Source: Pseudarthrobacter sp. BIM B-2242
Lineage (GTDB): Bacteria > Actinomycetota > Actinomycetes > Actinomycetales > Micrococcaceae
Reading direction: 5' to 3'
Assembly: GCF_014764445.1 (NCBI RefSeq)
Contig: NZ_CP061721.1
Span: 3,100,001-3,164,000, forward strand
DNA: 64,000 nucleotides
The notes under the pieces were generated by a model. The model searched no databases and was not told the origin of the DNA. It saw only the letters and a program-made list of their open reading frames with translations. Shown one piece after another: positions 35,632-45,140 of this stretch (its first letter is position 1; each line of letters opens with the position of its first letter). Both the position numbers and the translations under genes were made by a program.

Positions 35632-35757
35632 CGGGAGCCCTTCTGGAAGGAGGATTTCGCGCCGAAGGCGCTTCGTACAGCGCACAGTGCGGTTTGCGCA
35701 CAGTGTCCCTATTCTAAATGTGCGCGGGTTCGAAGTGTGCGCGGCTGAAGGCGGCGG

Positions 35758-36756
35758 TCAGCCACTCTTTTGCAGCGGAACAACGTCGCCTTCCTGGTAT
35801 AGCAGCGCGCGGAGCTCGGACTCGGCGGCATGCACCCGGCGGGGATCGATGGTGGCGCCGGCAGCAAAATGGTCCAGCAGGCGCGGATCAACATAGCTCT
35901 TGCGGGCGATCGAAGGCGTGTTCCCCAGGACCGCCGCTGCCTGCGCCATGGCTTCACTGATGGCACTCTTACGCGCCCCGACTTTGTTCTGCGGTCCGGT
36001 GCGCGCCAGGCTCACGGCTGCCGCCACGGTCCCGTGCAGGGTCCGGAAGTCCTTGGCCGTAAAGTCCGATCCCGTGCGTTCCTTGACGTAGCCGTTGATG
36101 TCGGCGGCGGTGACCGGATGCCAGGCCCGGCCGTTCTTGTACGCCAGCAGCCGGGCGTTACCCCCGCGCCGCTTGAGGGTACGCACCAGGGCGGCGAGGT
36201 CGGCGTCGTGGATCTCCGATTCCCAGTCCTTGCCGCTCTTGGCGGGAAACCTCAGCTCCAGGCAATCCTTGCGCACCTGGACGTGTGCACACAGGAGCGT
36301 GGCAAGGCCGCGGCTGCCATTCTCGTTTGTGTACCGCTCGGACCCCACCCGCAACGATCCGCTGTCCAGCATCCTGAAGGCCGCTGCCAGGACACGTTCG
36401 CGGCCGACGCCGTCGCTGCGCAGGTCCAGGGTGACCAGCCGCCGGGCCGTAGGCAGCGATTCCGCCAACTGCAGGGCGCGGTCGAACTTCACCCGGTCTT
36501 TCCGCTCGCGCCACTCCGGATGGTAGATGTACTGCCGGCGCCCCACCGCATCCAGGCCTGTGGCCTGGATGTGCCCGTTCTCGAACGGGGCAATCCACAC
36601 GTCCGTCCAGGCCGGCGGGATCCCGATGCTTTCGAGCCTGTCCCGGATAGGTCCCGGGGGCAGCGTGGAGCCGTCCAGGTCGCGGTAGCTGAAGCCCGTC
36701 CCCGCGGCCACGCGCCGATAGCCCCGGCCGTTGGCGTTACTGCGGCGGAGCCTCAC
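35758..36756 (-). CDS. Bacterial type IB DNA topoisomerase
   Basis: This protein of about 332 residues matches the poxvirus-like topoisomerase IB family of bacteria. It relaxes supercoils through a 3'-phosphotyrosyl intermediate. Catalytic residues are visible in KDFRTLHGTVAAA (Arg), the Lys-containing loop RRGGNARLLAYKNGR, and the nucleophile Tyr in ARKSYVDPRLLDHF. The GTG at 36756 (RLRRSNANGRGYRR) is chosen by alignment to family starts; TTG at 36795 and another GTG are in frame upstream. It stands alone. Confidence 0.9.
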   Translation of the reverse strand: MRLRRSNANGRGYRRVAAGTGFSYRDLDGSTLPPGPIRDRLESIGIPPAWTDVWIAPFENGHIQATGLDAVGRRQYIYHPEWRERKDRVKFDRALQLAESLPTARRLVTLDLRSDGVGRERVLAAAFRMLDSGSLRVGSERYTNENGSRGLATLLCAHVQVRKDCLELRFPAKSGKDWESEIHDADLAALVRTLKRRGGNARLLAYKNGRAWHPVTAADINGYVKERTGSDFTAKDFRTLHGTVAAAVSLARTGPQNKVGARKSAISEAMAQAAAVLGNTPSIARKSYVDPRLLDHFAAGATIDPRRVHAAESELRALLYQEGDVVPLQKSG

Positions 36757-36839
36757 GGCGGCCACCCTTCCGGTTCGTCCGTTCCATAAAGGCAAGCCTA
36801 CTGATGATTTGGCGGAATACCCGCCGGGAGCATGATGTT

Positions 36840-37859
36840 ATGGAAGGCGTGCCTACTCCCCACGGTTCGACGTCCGCCACCCAAGCCACTGCTCCAGCGG
36901 GCCGTTCCGGCGCCGCGGGCCTGAAGGCTGTGGACAAAGAAACGACGGCGGGAATCCTGTTCGGTTTCGGCGCGTACGGGCTGTGGGGGCTGCTCCCGTT
37001 GTACTTCTTCGCGCTGCTGCCCGCCGGAGCCGTGGAGATCGTGGCCAACCGTGTGGTCTGGTCACTGCTGTTCTGCGTCCTGCTGATCACCGTCACCCGG
37101 TCCTGGGGAGCGCTGGCGAATGCCTTCCGGAACCGCGCGGTCTTCGGGGCCCTGACCATTGCCAGCGCCCTCATCGCCGTGAACTGGCTGACCTATACGT
37201 ACGGCGTGACCACCGGCCAGGCCGTCGAGGCCTCGCTGGGATACTTCATCAACCCCCTTGTCTCGGTGCTCCTCGGCGTGATTGTCCTCAAGGAGAAGCT
37301 GCGCGCCCTGCAGTGGGCCGCCGTCGGGATCGGTTTTGTGGCGGTGGGCGTCCTCACGGTGAGCTACGGCAAACTGCCGTGGATCGCCCTGACACTGGCC
37401 TTCAGCTTCGGGCTGTACGGCTTCGTGAAGAAGCGTGTTGGCCCCAAGGTGGATGCCGTGACCAGCCTCAGCGTCGAGACCATGGTGCTGGCTCCTGTAG
37501 CCGGGGCCACGATGGTGTTCCTGGGCATAAGCGGCTCGGCCACCCTGACCAGCCAGGGCCCGGGGCATTTCTGGCTCCTGGCGGCGTCGGGTGTCCTCAC
37601 CGCGGTGCCGCTGCTGTTCTTCGGCGCGTCAGCGAGGCGGTTGCCGTTGACCACCATCGGGCTGCTCCAGTATGTGGCCCCGGTGCTGCAGTTCATCGTG
37701 GCGCTGGTGGTGTTCCGCGAAGTCATGACCCCGGACCGCTGGATCGGGTTCGGGGTGGTGTGGCTGGCGCTGCTGGTCCTCACGGTGGATATGCTTCGTG
37801 CGACACGAAAGAAGTCCGTAGCGAAACGGCGCACCGGCCAGGCGGCTGCCCGGCCTTAG
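36840..37859 (+). CDS. rarD: RarD-like EamA family permease
   Basis: This 339-residue protein has ten predicted membrane helices in two EamA halves and the RarD start pattern TAGILFGFGAYGLWGLLPLYF followed by EIVANRVVWSLLFCVLL. Members are drug/metabolite-type transporters associated with chloramphenicol sensitivity; the real substrate is unknown. The ATG at 36840 is chosen over one 12 codons upstream because the extra stretch is not conserved in composition. It is convergent with the polysaccharide operon. Confidence 0.88.
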   Translation: MEGVPTPHGSTSATQATAPAGRSGAAGLKAVDKETTAGILFGFGAYGLWGLLPLYFFALLPAGAVEIVANRVVWSLLFCVLLITVTRSWGALANAFRNRAVFGALTIASALIAVNWLTYTYGVTTGQAVEASLGYFINPLVSVLLGVIVLKEKLRALQWAAVGIGFVAVGVLTVSYGKLPWIALTLAFSFGLYGFVKKRVGPKVDAVTSLSVETMVLAPVAGATMVFLGISGSATLTSQGPGHFWLLAASGVLTAVPLLFFGASARRLPLTTIGLLQYVAPVLQFIVALVVFREVMTPDRWIGFGVVWLALLVLTVDMLRATRKKSVAKRRTGQAAARP

Positions 37860-37897
37860 CGGGCCGCCCCGGCCGGTCGCCGGGTCAGCCGGCAGAG

Positions 37898-39586
37898 TCA
37901 GCCGCCCAGCTCGCGCTTTATCGCCTCGTACGCGGGCGTCGGCTTGCCGTCCTCGAACAGGAAGTCGTGGCCCTGCTGCAGCCCGCCGTCGTCGTCGATC
38001 CACCAGTCGTAGCGGCCGTCCACGCCCCACGTTGTGTAGGAGACGCAGGTGCGCGAGCCCAGGCAGGTGGCCAGCACCGTGGCGTACTGCTTCGCCTGAA
38101 CGTCCCTCCCCTCGTCGTCGGAGACGTCGTTCTCCGAGATACGGGCATGCAGCCCCGCCGCCCCGATGCTGTCGAGGGTTTGGCTGAGGTCCTCGGCGGA
38201 GATGGAGTCGGTCTCAAGGTCGTAGACGTGGGCCTGGAGGCCCACGCCATAGATGTGCCCGCCCAACGCGTTAGTGTCGACGGCGAGCTTCAGCAGGGCA
38301 TCCTGCCGTGGCCCCGGGACGTCGGCCCCGTTCTCGTTGATGAACTGCTTGACGTCCGGGTCCGCGTCGAAGACGGCACGGGAGACAACCGCCGGGTAGG
38401 AGGGCCCGAAGACGCGGTACCAGATGTTCTCTTGGAGGCTGGTTCCCTGATAGATGTCGAGCGGTTCGTTGACGACATCAAGGGAGTCAAGCCTTCCCTT
38501 GAAGTGCGTCACCACGGTTTTGACGAAGTCCAGCAGGGCCTCAGCGCTGGCACGGCGTTCCTGCTCGGAGCCGCTGGGGAGCTCCTGCATCCAGCGCGGC
38601 ATCGCCTCCGTGAAGGCGATCGTGTGACCGTGTACCGCGATGCCCTTGCTTTCGGCGATCGCGAGGATCGCATCGGCTTCTTCAAACGTGTAGACGCCCT
38701 GCTGCGGCGAAAGGAACTGCGGCTTCATCGCGTTCTCCGGCGTGAGGGCGCCGAAGTTGCCGACGAGCTCCCGCGCGTAGTCCGCGTCTGATGCCAGCGG
38801 ACCGAGGGCCACTGCCGCACCGATTTTGAAATCCGGCCGGATCCTTGCAGCCAGTGCCTGCAGTCCGTCCGCTGCCTGTTCGGCCGCAGCCACCGCGGGG
38901 CCGGCCGTGGTCAGCGAGGTGCCCTTCGGGGCGGTGGCGGTGAGTGATCTGACCTGGAACGAACCGTCGTCGCTCGACAGGCCCAGCCAGAGCTTCCCTG
39001 AGTCGAATACGCCGCCCAGGGGCAGCGACAGCACGGTGTCCCCGCCGCTGTCGACCTCGAGTGTTTTACCGGACCGCCGCACCGAGAGCTCCGCCTCCGG
39101 ATCGGCGACCTTTACGTGTTCCTCATGCGCGGGCCGGGGGTTGGTCACGTCTTTTTGGACCGAGCCGTCAAAGACCGCAATCCCCAGATCGTCGCTGCGG
39201 AGGGTCAGCCGCAGTCCGGCCGGCTCGATCCTGAACTCGTCGGCGATCACCGGCGGGCTGTCGTAGACGGTCCAGGTCGCGTCGGCTGTCACATCGGTGA
39301 AGGAAACACTGAGGGAGAAGTCCCCCCCGGCTACCAGGTGCGTGCCTGCCAGGTTCAGCGGCGGGTTTGGCTGGCCTCCCCCGCCGTTCTGCTCAACGAT
39401 GCTCCGTGTTGTGGCGGCGACCTGCAGCGTGCCGCCGCCGGCCGCCACGCCCGGCGTGTGCTGCCAGTCCTGCTGGAGCAGGTCAACGATCACGTCGGGC
39501 TCCGGGTTCGGATCGCCGGTACAGCCTGCGATGGTGAGAAGGAGGCAGGACGCCAACACCATGAGCACGCGCGGGCGCTTGGCCAT
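37898..39586 (-). CDS. GH10-family glycoside hydrolase lipoprotein
   Basis: This 562-residue lipoprotein (lipobox TIAGC) has a beta-rich N-terminal region of about 220 residues and a C-terminal GH10 (endo-xylanase type) barrel. GH10 landmarks are ALTPENAMKPQ, the acid/base Glu374 in DVVNEPLD, and the nucleophile Glu485 in ISENDV, which departs from the usual ITELD. A strong AAAGGAGG ribosome-binding site precedes the start. It is the last gene of the polysaccharide operon, so it may trim or release the polymer made by the neighbouring GT2 enzyme rather than digest plant xylan. Confidence 0.85.
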   Translation of the reverse strand: MAKRPRVLMVLASCLLLTIAGCTGDPNPEPDVIVDLLQQDWQHTPGVAAGGGTLQVAATTRSIVEQNGGGGQPNPPLNLAGTHLVAGGDFSLSVSFTDVTADATWTVYDSPPVIADEFRIEPAGLRLTLRSDDLGIAVFDGSVQKDVTNPRPAHEEHVKVADPEAELSVRRSGKTLEVDSGGDTVLSLPLGGVFDSGKLWLGLSSDDGSFQVRSLTATAPKGTSLTTAGPAVAAAEQAADGLQALAARIRPDFKIGAAVALGPLASDADYARELVGNFGALTPENAMKPQFLSPQQGVYTFEEADAILAIAESKGIAVHGHTIAFTEAMPRWMQELPSGSEQERRASAEALLDFVKTVVTHFKGRLDSLDVVNEPLDIYQGTSLQENIWYRVFGPSYPAVVSRAVFDADPDVKQFINENGADVPGPRQDALLKLAVDTNALGGHIYGVGLQAHVYDLETDSISAEDLSQTLDSIGAAGLHARISENDVSDDEGRDVQAKQYATVLATCLGSRTCVSYTTWGVDGRYDWWIDDDGGLQQGHDFLFEDGKPTPAYEAIKRELGG

Positions 39587-39627
39587 CCTGCCTCCTTTTT
39601 CTCCCATCCTGCATTCTCGTCCTCGAC

Positions 39628-41424
39628 TTAGGACCTGGTCCAGCGGACGTCGTCCACATAGGCCAGCACGCCCGAATTGCCGGTCACATACACCTGCAGA
39701 CTGGCCCTCGCGACGTTGGTGGTGCTCGGTGAATAGGTCAGGTCGACGTTGCTGGCGCCCACCGTGGTGCTCGCGAGCTTCCACTGCCCGGAGATCCAGT
39801 TGCCGTTGGCATCGTACTCGTCGATGTACCAGCCCAGCTCACCGGCGGTGCGGTTCCTGATGCTGAGGTAGGCGGCGATCTTGTAGCTGCCCGGGGTGAC
39901 GTTCACCTGCGGTGAGAACAGGTGGATGTTGGCCGCGGTGGACTGCATCTTCACGGAGTTCACCGGGTTTGCCGGCGCGCCGTTGTTGGCGCCGTCGGCC
40001 ACGATGGCCGTCCCGGCGTCGCTCCTCCAGCCGCCGCTGATGCCGGCGTCGAAGGTGCCGTTGGCCACGAGGTTCGAGGCCGGCGGCTGCTGGGTCTCCG
40101 CGCTCAGCGCCATCATCTGCACGTTGTCGAGGTAGGCGGTGATTCCTGTGCCGGCCACAATGACCTGCAGGCTTGCGGTGGCCACGTTGGTCGAACTCGG
40201 CGTATAGGTGAAGTTGAGCGCTTCCACCCACCGCGTGTTCTCCCGCTTGCGGTACTGGCCCGAGATCCAGGTCCCGGCGGCGTTGTACTCGTCGACGTAG
40301 AAGGCCACCTCGCCGCTGGTAATGGCTGCGACGTTGAGGAACGTCTTGTACAGGTAGTTGGTCCCCGGGGTGACCGGGACCCGCGGCGAAAACAGGTGGC
40401 CCTGCCCTGTGCCGGAGACGAGCTTCACTGACCTCGCGGAGTCCGGGAAGCTGCCGTTGTTGCCAGTATCGGCAGTGATGGTCGCCGGGGCGTCGGTCCG
40501 CCAGCCGTCCCCGAGTCCGTTGTTGAACGTGGGGTTCGGCATCTTGTTCGGCGAACCCGTCACGAGGCCCTTGCTGACGTTGACGTTCTTGATCTGGCCG
40601 GCCGCCACCTTGGTCTTCACATACGCAGCCAGCTCGTCGAGCTCGGCGGTGCCGTACTGGTAGTCGTCCGGGTTCCGGCTGGGATTCGGCCGGATGTCGT
40701 GGAAGGTGAACACCACCCAGTTCTTGTTCGCAATCGCCTCGTCAACCTTCGCCTTCAGCGTGGCCACCGGCGTGGTCACCTCCTGGACCGGGACGTTGCG
40801 TAGCAGGTAGTCGCCGAGCGGCCAGATGTTGTTGCCCGTGTCGGCGAAGCCGCGCATCGAGCTGTAGTACTTGGCCACCTGGGCAATCACCGGCATGTCA
40901 TAGTCGCCGTACGGCGGGGCGAACGCCGTCGCGTTGATGCCGCGCGCTGCGAGGGCGGACTTGCTGTTTGCCAGTTCGGCGTTGACCTGGGCGGCCGTCA
41001 GCTTGGTGGCCTGGCAGTCGTCGCCGACGCTCACAAGGCACTGGTGGGAGACGGTGTGTGAGCCGATTTCCCACCCGTAGGTGTTCTGCAGCTGCACGAT
41101 CTGGTCCCACGTCATGTAAGGCACATCCGTGTCAGCCCGGCAGGTATTGGGCACGGTGGTCATGCCGACGCAGTTGGTGGTGACGTAGTTCGTGCCCGTT
41201 AGCCCGTGCTTCTGGAGCGTCGGCGCGGCCTGCGTCAGTGAACTGAGGGCCCCGTCATCGAAGGTGAAGGACACCAGCGGTCCGGGCGCCGGGTTGTCCA
41301 CGGCTGCGTTCGCCACCCCTGGCGTCAGCAGCGCGGCGGCCATGGCTGCCACAGCCACCCCAATGGTCACGAGCCTGGCGTGCCCCCGCGCCAAGCTGGA
41401 TCTGGTTATGGTCATGAGTTCCAT
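39628..41424 (-). CDS. Secreted polysaccharide deacetylase with two C-terminal CBM-like modules
   Basis: This protein of about 598 residues has a signal peptide, an N-terminal NodB/CE4 deacetylase domain (VSFTFDDG metal site; EIGSHTVSHQ with the His pair), and two beta-sandwich modules of about 130 residues that resemble each other (PNPTFNNGLGDGWRTD and ANGTFDAGISGGWRSD starts), like CBM4/9 modules. It would remove N- or O-acetyl groups from a polysaccharide outside the cell. The ATG at 41424 follows AAAGGAA; a GTG at 41478 overlapping the previous stop is the alternative start. It sits in the polysaccharide operon. Confidence 0.88.
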   Translation of the reverse strand: MELMTITRSSLARGHARLVTIGVAVAAMAAALLTPGVANAAVDNPAPGPLVSFTFDDGALSSLTQAAPTLQKHGLTGTNYVTTNCVGMTTVPNTCRADTDVPYMTWDQIVQLQNTYGWEIGSHTVSHQCLVSVGDDCQATKLTAAQVNAELANSKSALAARGINATAFAPPYGDYDMPVIAQVAKYYSSMRGFADTGNNIWPLGDYLLRNVPVQEVTTPVATLKAKVDEAIANKNWVVFTFHDIRPNPSRNPDDYQYGTAELDELAAYVKTKVAAGQIKNVNVSKGLVTGSPNKMPNPTFNNGLGDGWRTDAPATITADTGNNGSFPDSARSVKLVSGTGQGHLFSPRVPVTPGTNYLYKTFLNVAAITSGEVAFYVDEYNAAGTWISGQYRKRENTRWVEALNFTYTPSSTNVATASLQVIVAGTGITAYLDNVQMMALSAETQQPPASNLVANGTFDAGISGGWRSDAGTAIVADGANNGAPANPVNSVKMQSTAANIHLFSPQVNVTPGSYKIAAYLSIRNRTAGELGWYIDEYDANGNWISGQWKLASTTVGASNVDLTYSPSTTNVARASLQVYVTGNSGVLAYVDDVRWTRS

Positions 41425-41474
41425 CCGTTCCTTTTGTGTGGCTGACGGCACCGGGTTACGCCGCCGATTGGTGG

Positions 41475-43280
41475 TCACGGGCCCTGCAATTGCTGATAGG
41501 CCTGAGCGACCGTCTGCACCTCGATACCGCTTTGGTGGATGAGCGTCAGTTGGGCTGCGAGGGCGTCACTGGTGATGGTGCTCCGGTCCGCCGCGATGGT
41601 GCCGTTTTGCTGGGTGCCGGTCGAGTCGGGGGCCGCGATCTGGTGGTAAACGAGGATGAGCCAGCCGTTCATCCGGGATGTCTCGGCGAGCGCCTCGGCC
41701 AGGATCTCCGGGGTGGTCTCGTCGGTCACGTAGAAGACTTTCAGATCGTGCGGCTCCAGGTTCTGCCGGGTGTTGATGCCATCCTCTGTCCCGCGAACAA
41801 TGTCGAAGTACTTGCTCGCGTACCAGTCAACCTGGGGGTCGGACCGTCCGTAGGGGGGTGCCAGGTTATTGGTGCCGAGGCCGGCGGCGGCAAGGGCTTC
41901 GTCGCTCTGCCGCATCTCATCGTGCAGCCGGTCGGCACTGATTGAGGTGAGATCGACGTGGTTGTAGCTGTGGGAGCCGAATTCATGCCCTGCCTCGGTC
42001 ATCTGCTGCACCTGGGCGGCCGTCATAAAGTTCTGCGTCTCGATGGAACTGGGATTGACGTACTGGGTGGACGGGAAGTTGTGCCCGTCCAGCAACGGCA
42101 GGGCACGGTCGTAGACAGACTGCCAGCCGTCGTCGAACGAGATCGACACCATGGGCTTGGACCAGCGGAGAGGACCTGGCTTGGTGATATCCGTGAGTGA
42201 ATAGTCACGGACTCCGGTGGTGCCGTCACCGTGCGAAACCAGGGTGACCATCACCGACTTTGCCCCGACCGGCACCTGGAACGGTTCCCTGATGGTTGTC
42301 CACTCCCCTGCCGGCGGGACGGTCTCCAGGTTAAGGAACGAGCGCCCGCCGTTCACGAGCTCAAACTCGGCCACGACGTCCACCTCCCGCTCGGACCTGT
42401 ATGTCGCGCCGAACTCGAGATAGCGGTCGACGGCGACCGGGACCGGCGGGTACTGCCACTTGGCCTCGCCGTTCCGATAGTTCGCGATCCGGGTCCAGAG
42501 GAAGCTTCCGTCCTCGTCCTCGGTGCGCCCGGACGCCACGTTCAATGCCCCGGAGGTATACGGGGACCATGAGTAGGGTACGCCCGGCTGCGGGGCGGCG
42601 AGCCCGGAGTTGGGGATGAGGTTGGTACCCACGGCCGAAGCGGTCCGCAGCCGGACGTCCTCCGCAGCTTCGAGGTAAGCGCCCTCGACAGTGATAACGC
42701 CCGTTGTCGCGAGCCGGAAGACGTACTCCACCGCGGTGGTCGTTTCTCCGCTGTCGAACGCGTCGCTCACCGTGAAGGCGGCATTACCCGGCCGTTCGAG
42801 GGGATTCCGCAGCTGCTCCAGGGAGGTGCTGCCATCGGCGTAGTGCTTGCGGGCGAGCAGCGTGAAGTCCGTGTCGCTGGTGGTGAATGCTTTGAAAAGG
42901 TAGGTCTTCCCGGGCTGCACATCCACCCGCGGGCTCGTCAGTGTGATGTCGCCCGAGGCGTAGCGGGTGATATCGAGCTTCAGCGCGTCGTCGTTCATCT
43001 GTCCGTTGACCAGCTCCAGCGAGGTCTGGGCGTCCCCATTGTTGTTCACCTTCCATCCCCCTACAAGGCCCGCGGGCGCCGACGGCGCGGAGGCCATCGA
43101 GGCGCCGGCCGTGGTCGGATCGAGCGGGGGGAGCAAATTCGCGCCGGCCCGCGCTCGGGCCATGCTGTTGGTCCCACCGGTGTACAGGAGCCATCCTGAC
43201 GTGGCAAGGATGACCACTACGGTAATGGCTACGAACGGGTTCAGCAGGAAACGGCGAAGGCGGTGTCGTTTATGCTGCAC
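41475..43280 (-). CDS. Membrane-anchored polysaccharide deacetylase with CBM-like modules
   Basis: This 601-residue protein has a cytoplasmic basic start (MQHKRHRLRRF), one membrane helix (about 14-32), two beta-rich modules (about 50-190 and 215-365) and a C-terminal CE4 deacetylase domain with SISFDDGWQSVYD and HEFGSHSYNHVDLT metal sites. The domain order is the reverse of the next deacetylase, although both share module types. The start overlaps the GT2 gene by 11 bases. It probably modifies the nascent polymer at the outer membrane face, comparable in role to IcaB/PgaB deacetylases. Confidence 0.88.
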   Translation of the reverse strand: MQHKRHRLRRFLLNPFVAITVVVILATSGWLLYTGGTNSMARARAGANLLPPLDPTTAGASMASAPSAPAGLVGGWKVNNNGDAQTSLELVNGQMNDDALKLDITRYASGDITLTSPRVDVQPGKTYLFKAFTTSDTDFTLLARKHYADGSTSLEQLRNPLERPGNAAFTVSDAFDSGETTTAVEYVFRLATTGVITVEGAYLEAAEDVRLRTASAVGTNLIPNSGLAAPQPGVPYSWSPYTSGALNVASGRTEDEDGSFLWTRIANYRNGEAKWQYPPVPVAVDRYLEFGATYRSEREVDVVAEFELVNGGRSFLNLETVPPAGEWTTIREPFQVPVGAKSVMVTLVSHGDGTTGVRDYSLTDITKPGPLRWSKPMVSISFDDGWQSVYDRALPLLDGHNFPSTQYVNPSSIETQNFMTAAQVQQMTEAGHEFGSHSYNHVDLTSISADRLHDEMRQSDEALAAAGLGTNNLAPPYGRSDPQVDWYASKYFDIVRGTEDGINTRQNLEPHDLKVFYVTDETTPEILAEALAETSRMNGWLILVYHQIAAPDSTGTQQNGTIAADRSTITSDALAAQLTLIHQSGIEVQTVAQAYQQLQGP

Positions 43281-44613
43281 GGGCTACCACCAGGCTGCCT
43301 GCGCGCTGTGGCGACTTCCATGTGGTGTGCTCGGAACGCTTGAAGAGACCCTTGGAGCGTGCGATACAGCGGAACGCTGCCGACAACTGCACCAGGTCCA
43401 TAACGTAAAACAGGAAGTAGGCGGTCGGGGCGTACACGGACAGGCGGGCGCGTTCGCTCACCGACAGGTTCTCATCCATCCAGATAGTCAGCAAAGTGTA
43501 TGCGGTGATGGTGGCGTACGCTCCGAGGACCAGGGCGGGCGTCTGTGTGACCACCGACCAGTAGGCAGCATAGGTCCAGGCAAGCGGCGAGACGAGCAGC
43601 GTGAACTCGCTGAGCACGGCCATCGGCATCCGATAGTAGGTCAGCGTGCCGGTGTACCGGCGACTCGGGTTCATCACCATTCCGCGATACTTGATCAGGT
43701 TCTGCAGGCTTCCGAACTTCCACCGATAGCGCTGCTTTGCCAAGGCTCGGAAGGTGAGGACGCCCTCGGTCTTGGCGACCACGTCAGCGCCGTAGATCAT
43801 GCGGAACCGGCGGTTGCCCAGACTGGTGATTTTTGTGCTCAGGCCGATGTCCTCCGTCAGGGTGTCCGTATCGTAGAAGCCCACCTTGCGCAGCACGCGC
43901 ATCCGATAGGTAGAGGCCACTCCACCCACCACAAATTCGCAATTAAGCAGCGAGTAGAGCTTTTTCGAGCGGTATCCGATCATGTGCTCGAACCGCTGCA
44001 GGATGCCCAGGCCCGTCGTCTCTTCTAAGATCTGCACGTTGGCAGCGACGCCAGCCACATGCGGATCGTCAAAGTAGGTCAGCGCGTTGGCAATGGCGGT
44101 CGGCTCGAGGATGGAGTCGGCGTCCATCGTCATGACGAATTGGCCGCGTGCGTGCCTGCGAAGCGCCTCGTTGAGCGCGGCGCCTTTCCCAACGTTCTTG
44201 TGCATTCGCACGATGCGCAGATCCATATCGGGGTGCCGCACCTGGTAGTCGCGGACCAGCCGGCCCGTCAGGTCGGTGGAGGCGTCGTCCGCAACGAGGA
44301 CCTCAAAAGAACGGTATGTGCTGCGCCGGAGGGAGTCGAGGGTCCGAACGATTACGGTCTCCTCATTGTGTGCTGCGATGGCAACAGAGACCAGCCCGGG
44401 CACCTCGGGGCGGGCACGGCGGGTCCATGTCGCCGTCGCCGCGCACTCCGCCTGGTACTCGGCCGGTAGCCGGACCCCGCTCATCCCTTTCCGGCGCTGC
44501 TGCCAGATGTCATAGAAGTTGGCACCCACCAGGTACAGGCCGAAGTGTACGACGTAAAGGATGCTGACACCGGCGAACAGCCAGAAGACCACCAGCGGGA
44601 TATCCATACTCAT
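43270..44613 (-). CDS. Processive GT2 glycosyltransferase (polysaccharide synthase)
   Basis: This 447-residue membrane enzyme has one N-terminal membrane helix, a cytoplasmic GT-A domain and three or more C-terminal helices. All processive GT2 motifs are visible: VADDAS, MDADS (DxD), TEDIGLS and QRYRW (QxxRW). It is like N-acetylglucosamine or hyaluronan/chitin synthases, which polymerise and extrude a beta-linked glycan. Overlaps of 4 and 11 bases with its neighbours place it in one operon with two deacetylases, pointing to a poly-N-acetylglucosamine-like product. The exact sugar is inference. Confidence 0.9.
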   Translation of the reverse strand: MSMDIPLVVFWLFAGVSILYVVHFGLYLVGANFYDIWQQRRKGMSGVRLPAEYQAECAATATWTRRARPEVPGLVSVAIAAHNEETVIVRTLDSLRRSTYRSFEVLVADDASTDLTGRLVRDYQVRHPDMDLRIVRMHKNVGKGAALNEALRRHARGQFVMTMDADSILEPTAIANALTYFDDPHVAGVAANVQILEETTGLGILQRFEHMIGYRSKKLYSLLNCEFVVGGVASTYRMRVLRKVGFYDTDTLTEDIGLSTKITSLGNRRFRMIYGADVVAKTEGVLTFRALAKQRYRWKFGSLQNLIKYRGMVMNPSRRYTGTLTYYRMPMAVLSEFTLLVSPLAWTYAAYWSVVTQTPALVLGAYATITAYTLLTIWMDENLSVSERARLSVYAPTAYFLFYVMDLVQLSAAFRCIARSKGLFKRSEHTTWKSPQRAGSLVVARAA

Positions 44614-45140
44614 CCCTCAGTAGAGTTGGCGGCGAGCGCAGGCACGTGCGTGGCGGTCCGGCGCTCGCTGCGCCAGTGGCGAAGCGAGCGCCGGGACACC
44701 TGCACGGACGTGGCGGCGACAGCCGGTGCCTCGTCCGGCTGCCGGAGCTGGTCGAACGTGGCGGGCGTGACGACGTCAGTCCTTAGCGTGTGGACGGCAT
44801 CCTTTCCGGCGATGGTGGCGTGCACTGTCTCCTTCAAGGCCATGGCGGCCGGAACCGTGTCCTTGGTAGCCGCGTTGACCGTAGTGAGTGTGTTTAGCGT
44901 GTTGACTGGCACGACGGTCGGCACGACAGCGGCAATCGGGGTCAAGGCCACGACGCGTGCCTTGCGGTCGGCACCGCGCCGATACATCCAAATGCCGACG
45001 AAGCGCACCACCACGGTGAGGATCACGAGCGCCCATAAAGCGACGCTGAGCTGAGCTACAAAATCGACCAGGCCTTCGAAGAGCGCACTGTCCCGACCGA
45101 AGGTCGCCTGGGCAGGCACAGAGCTCATGATGTGCGTCAT
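44610..45140 (-). CDS. Small membrane protein, first gene of the polysaccharide operon
   Basis: This 176-residue protein has a clear membrane helix near the N-terminus (LSVALWALVILTVVVRFVGIW) and a possible second weak one, then a Thr/Val-rich region and a basic C-terminal tail (RRSLRHWRSERR). I recognise no family. Position and size recall IcaD or PgaD, the small partners of GT2 polymer synthases. The ATG follows GAGAGGGG; its stop overlaps the GT2 start by 4 bases. Confidence 0.6.
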   Translation of the reverse strand: MTHIMSSVPAQATFGRDSALFEGLVDFVAQLSVALWALVILTVVVRFVGIWMYRRGADRKARVVALTPIAAVVPTVVPVNTLNTLTTVNAATKDTVPAAMALKETVHATIAGKDAVHTLRTDVVTPATFDQLRQPDEAPAVAATSVQVSRRSLRHWRSERRTATHVPALAANSTEG

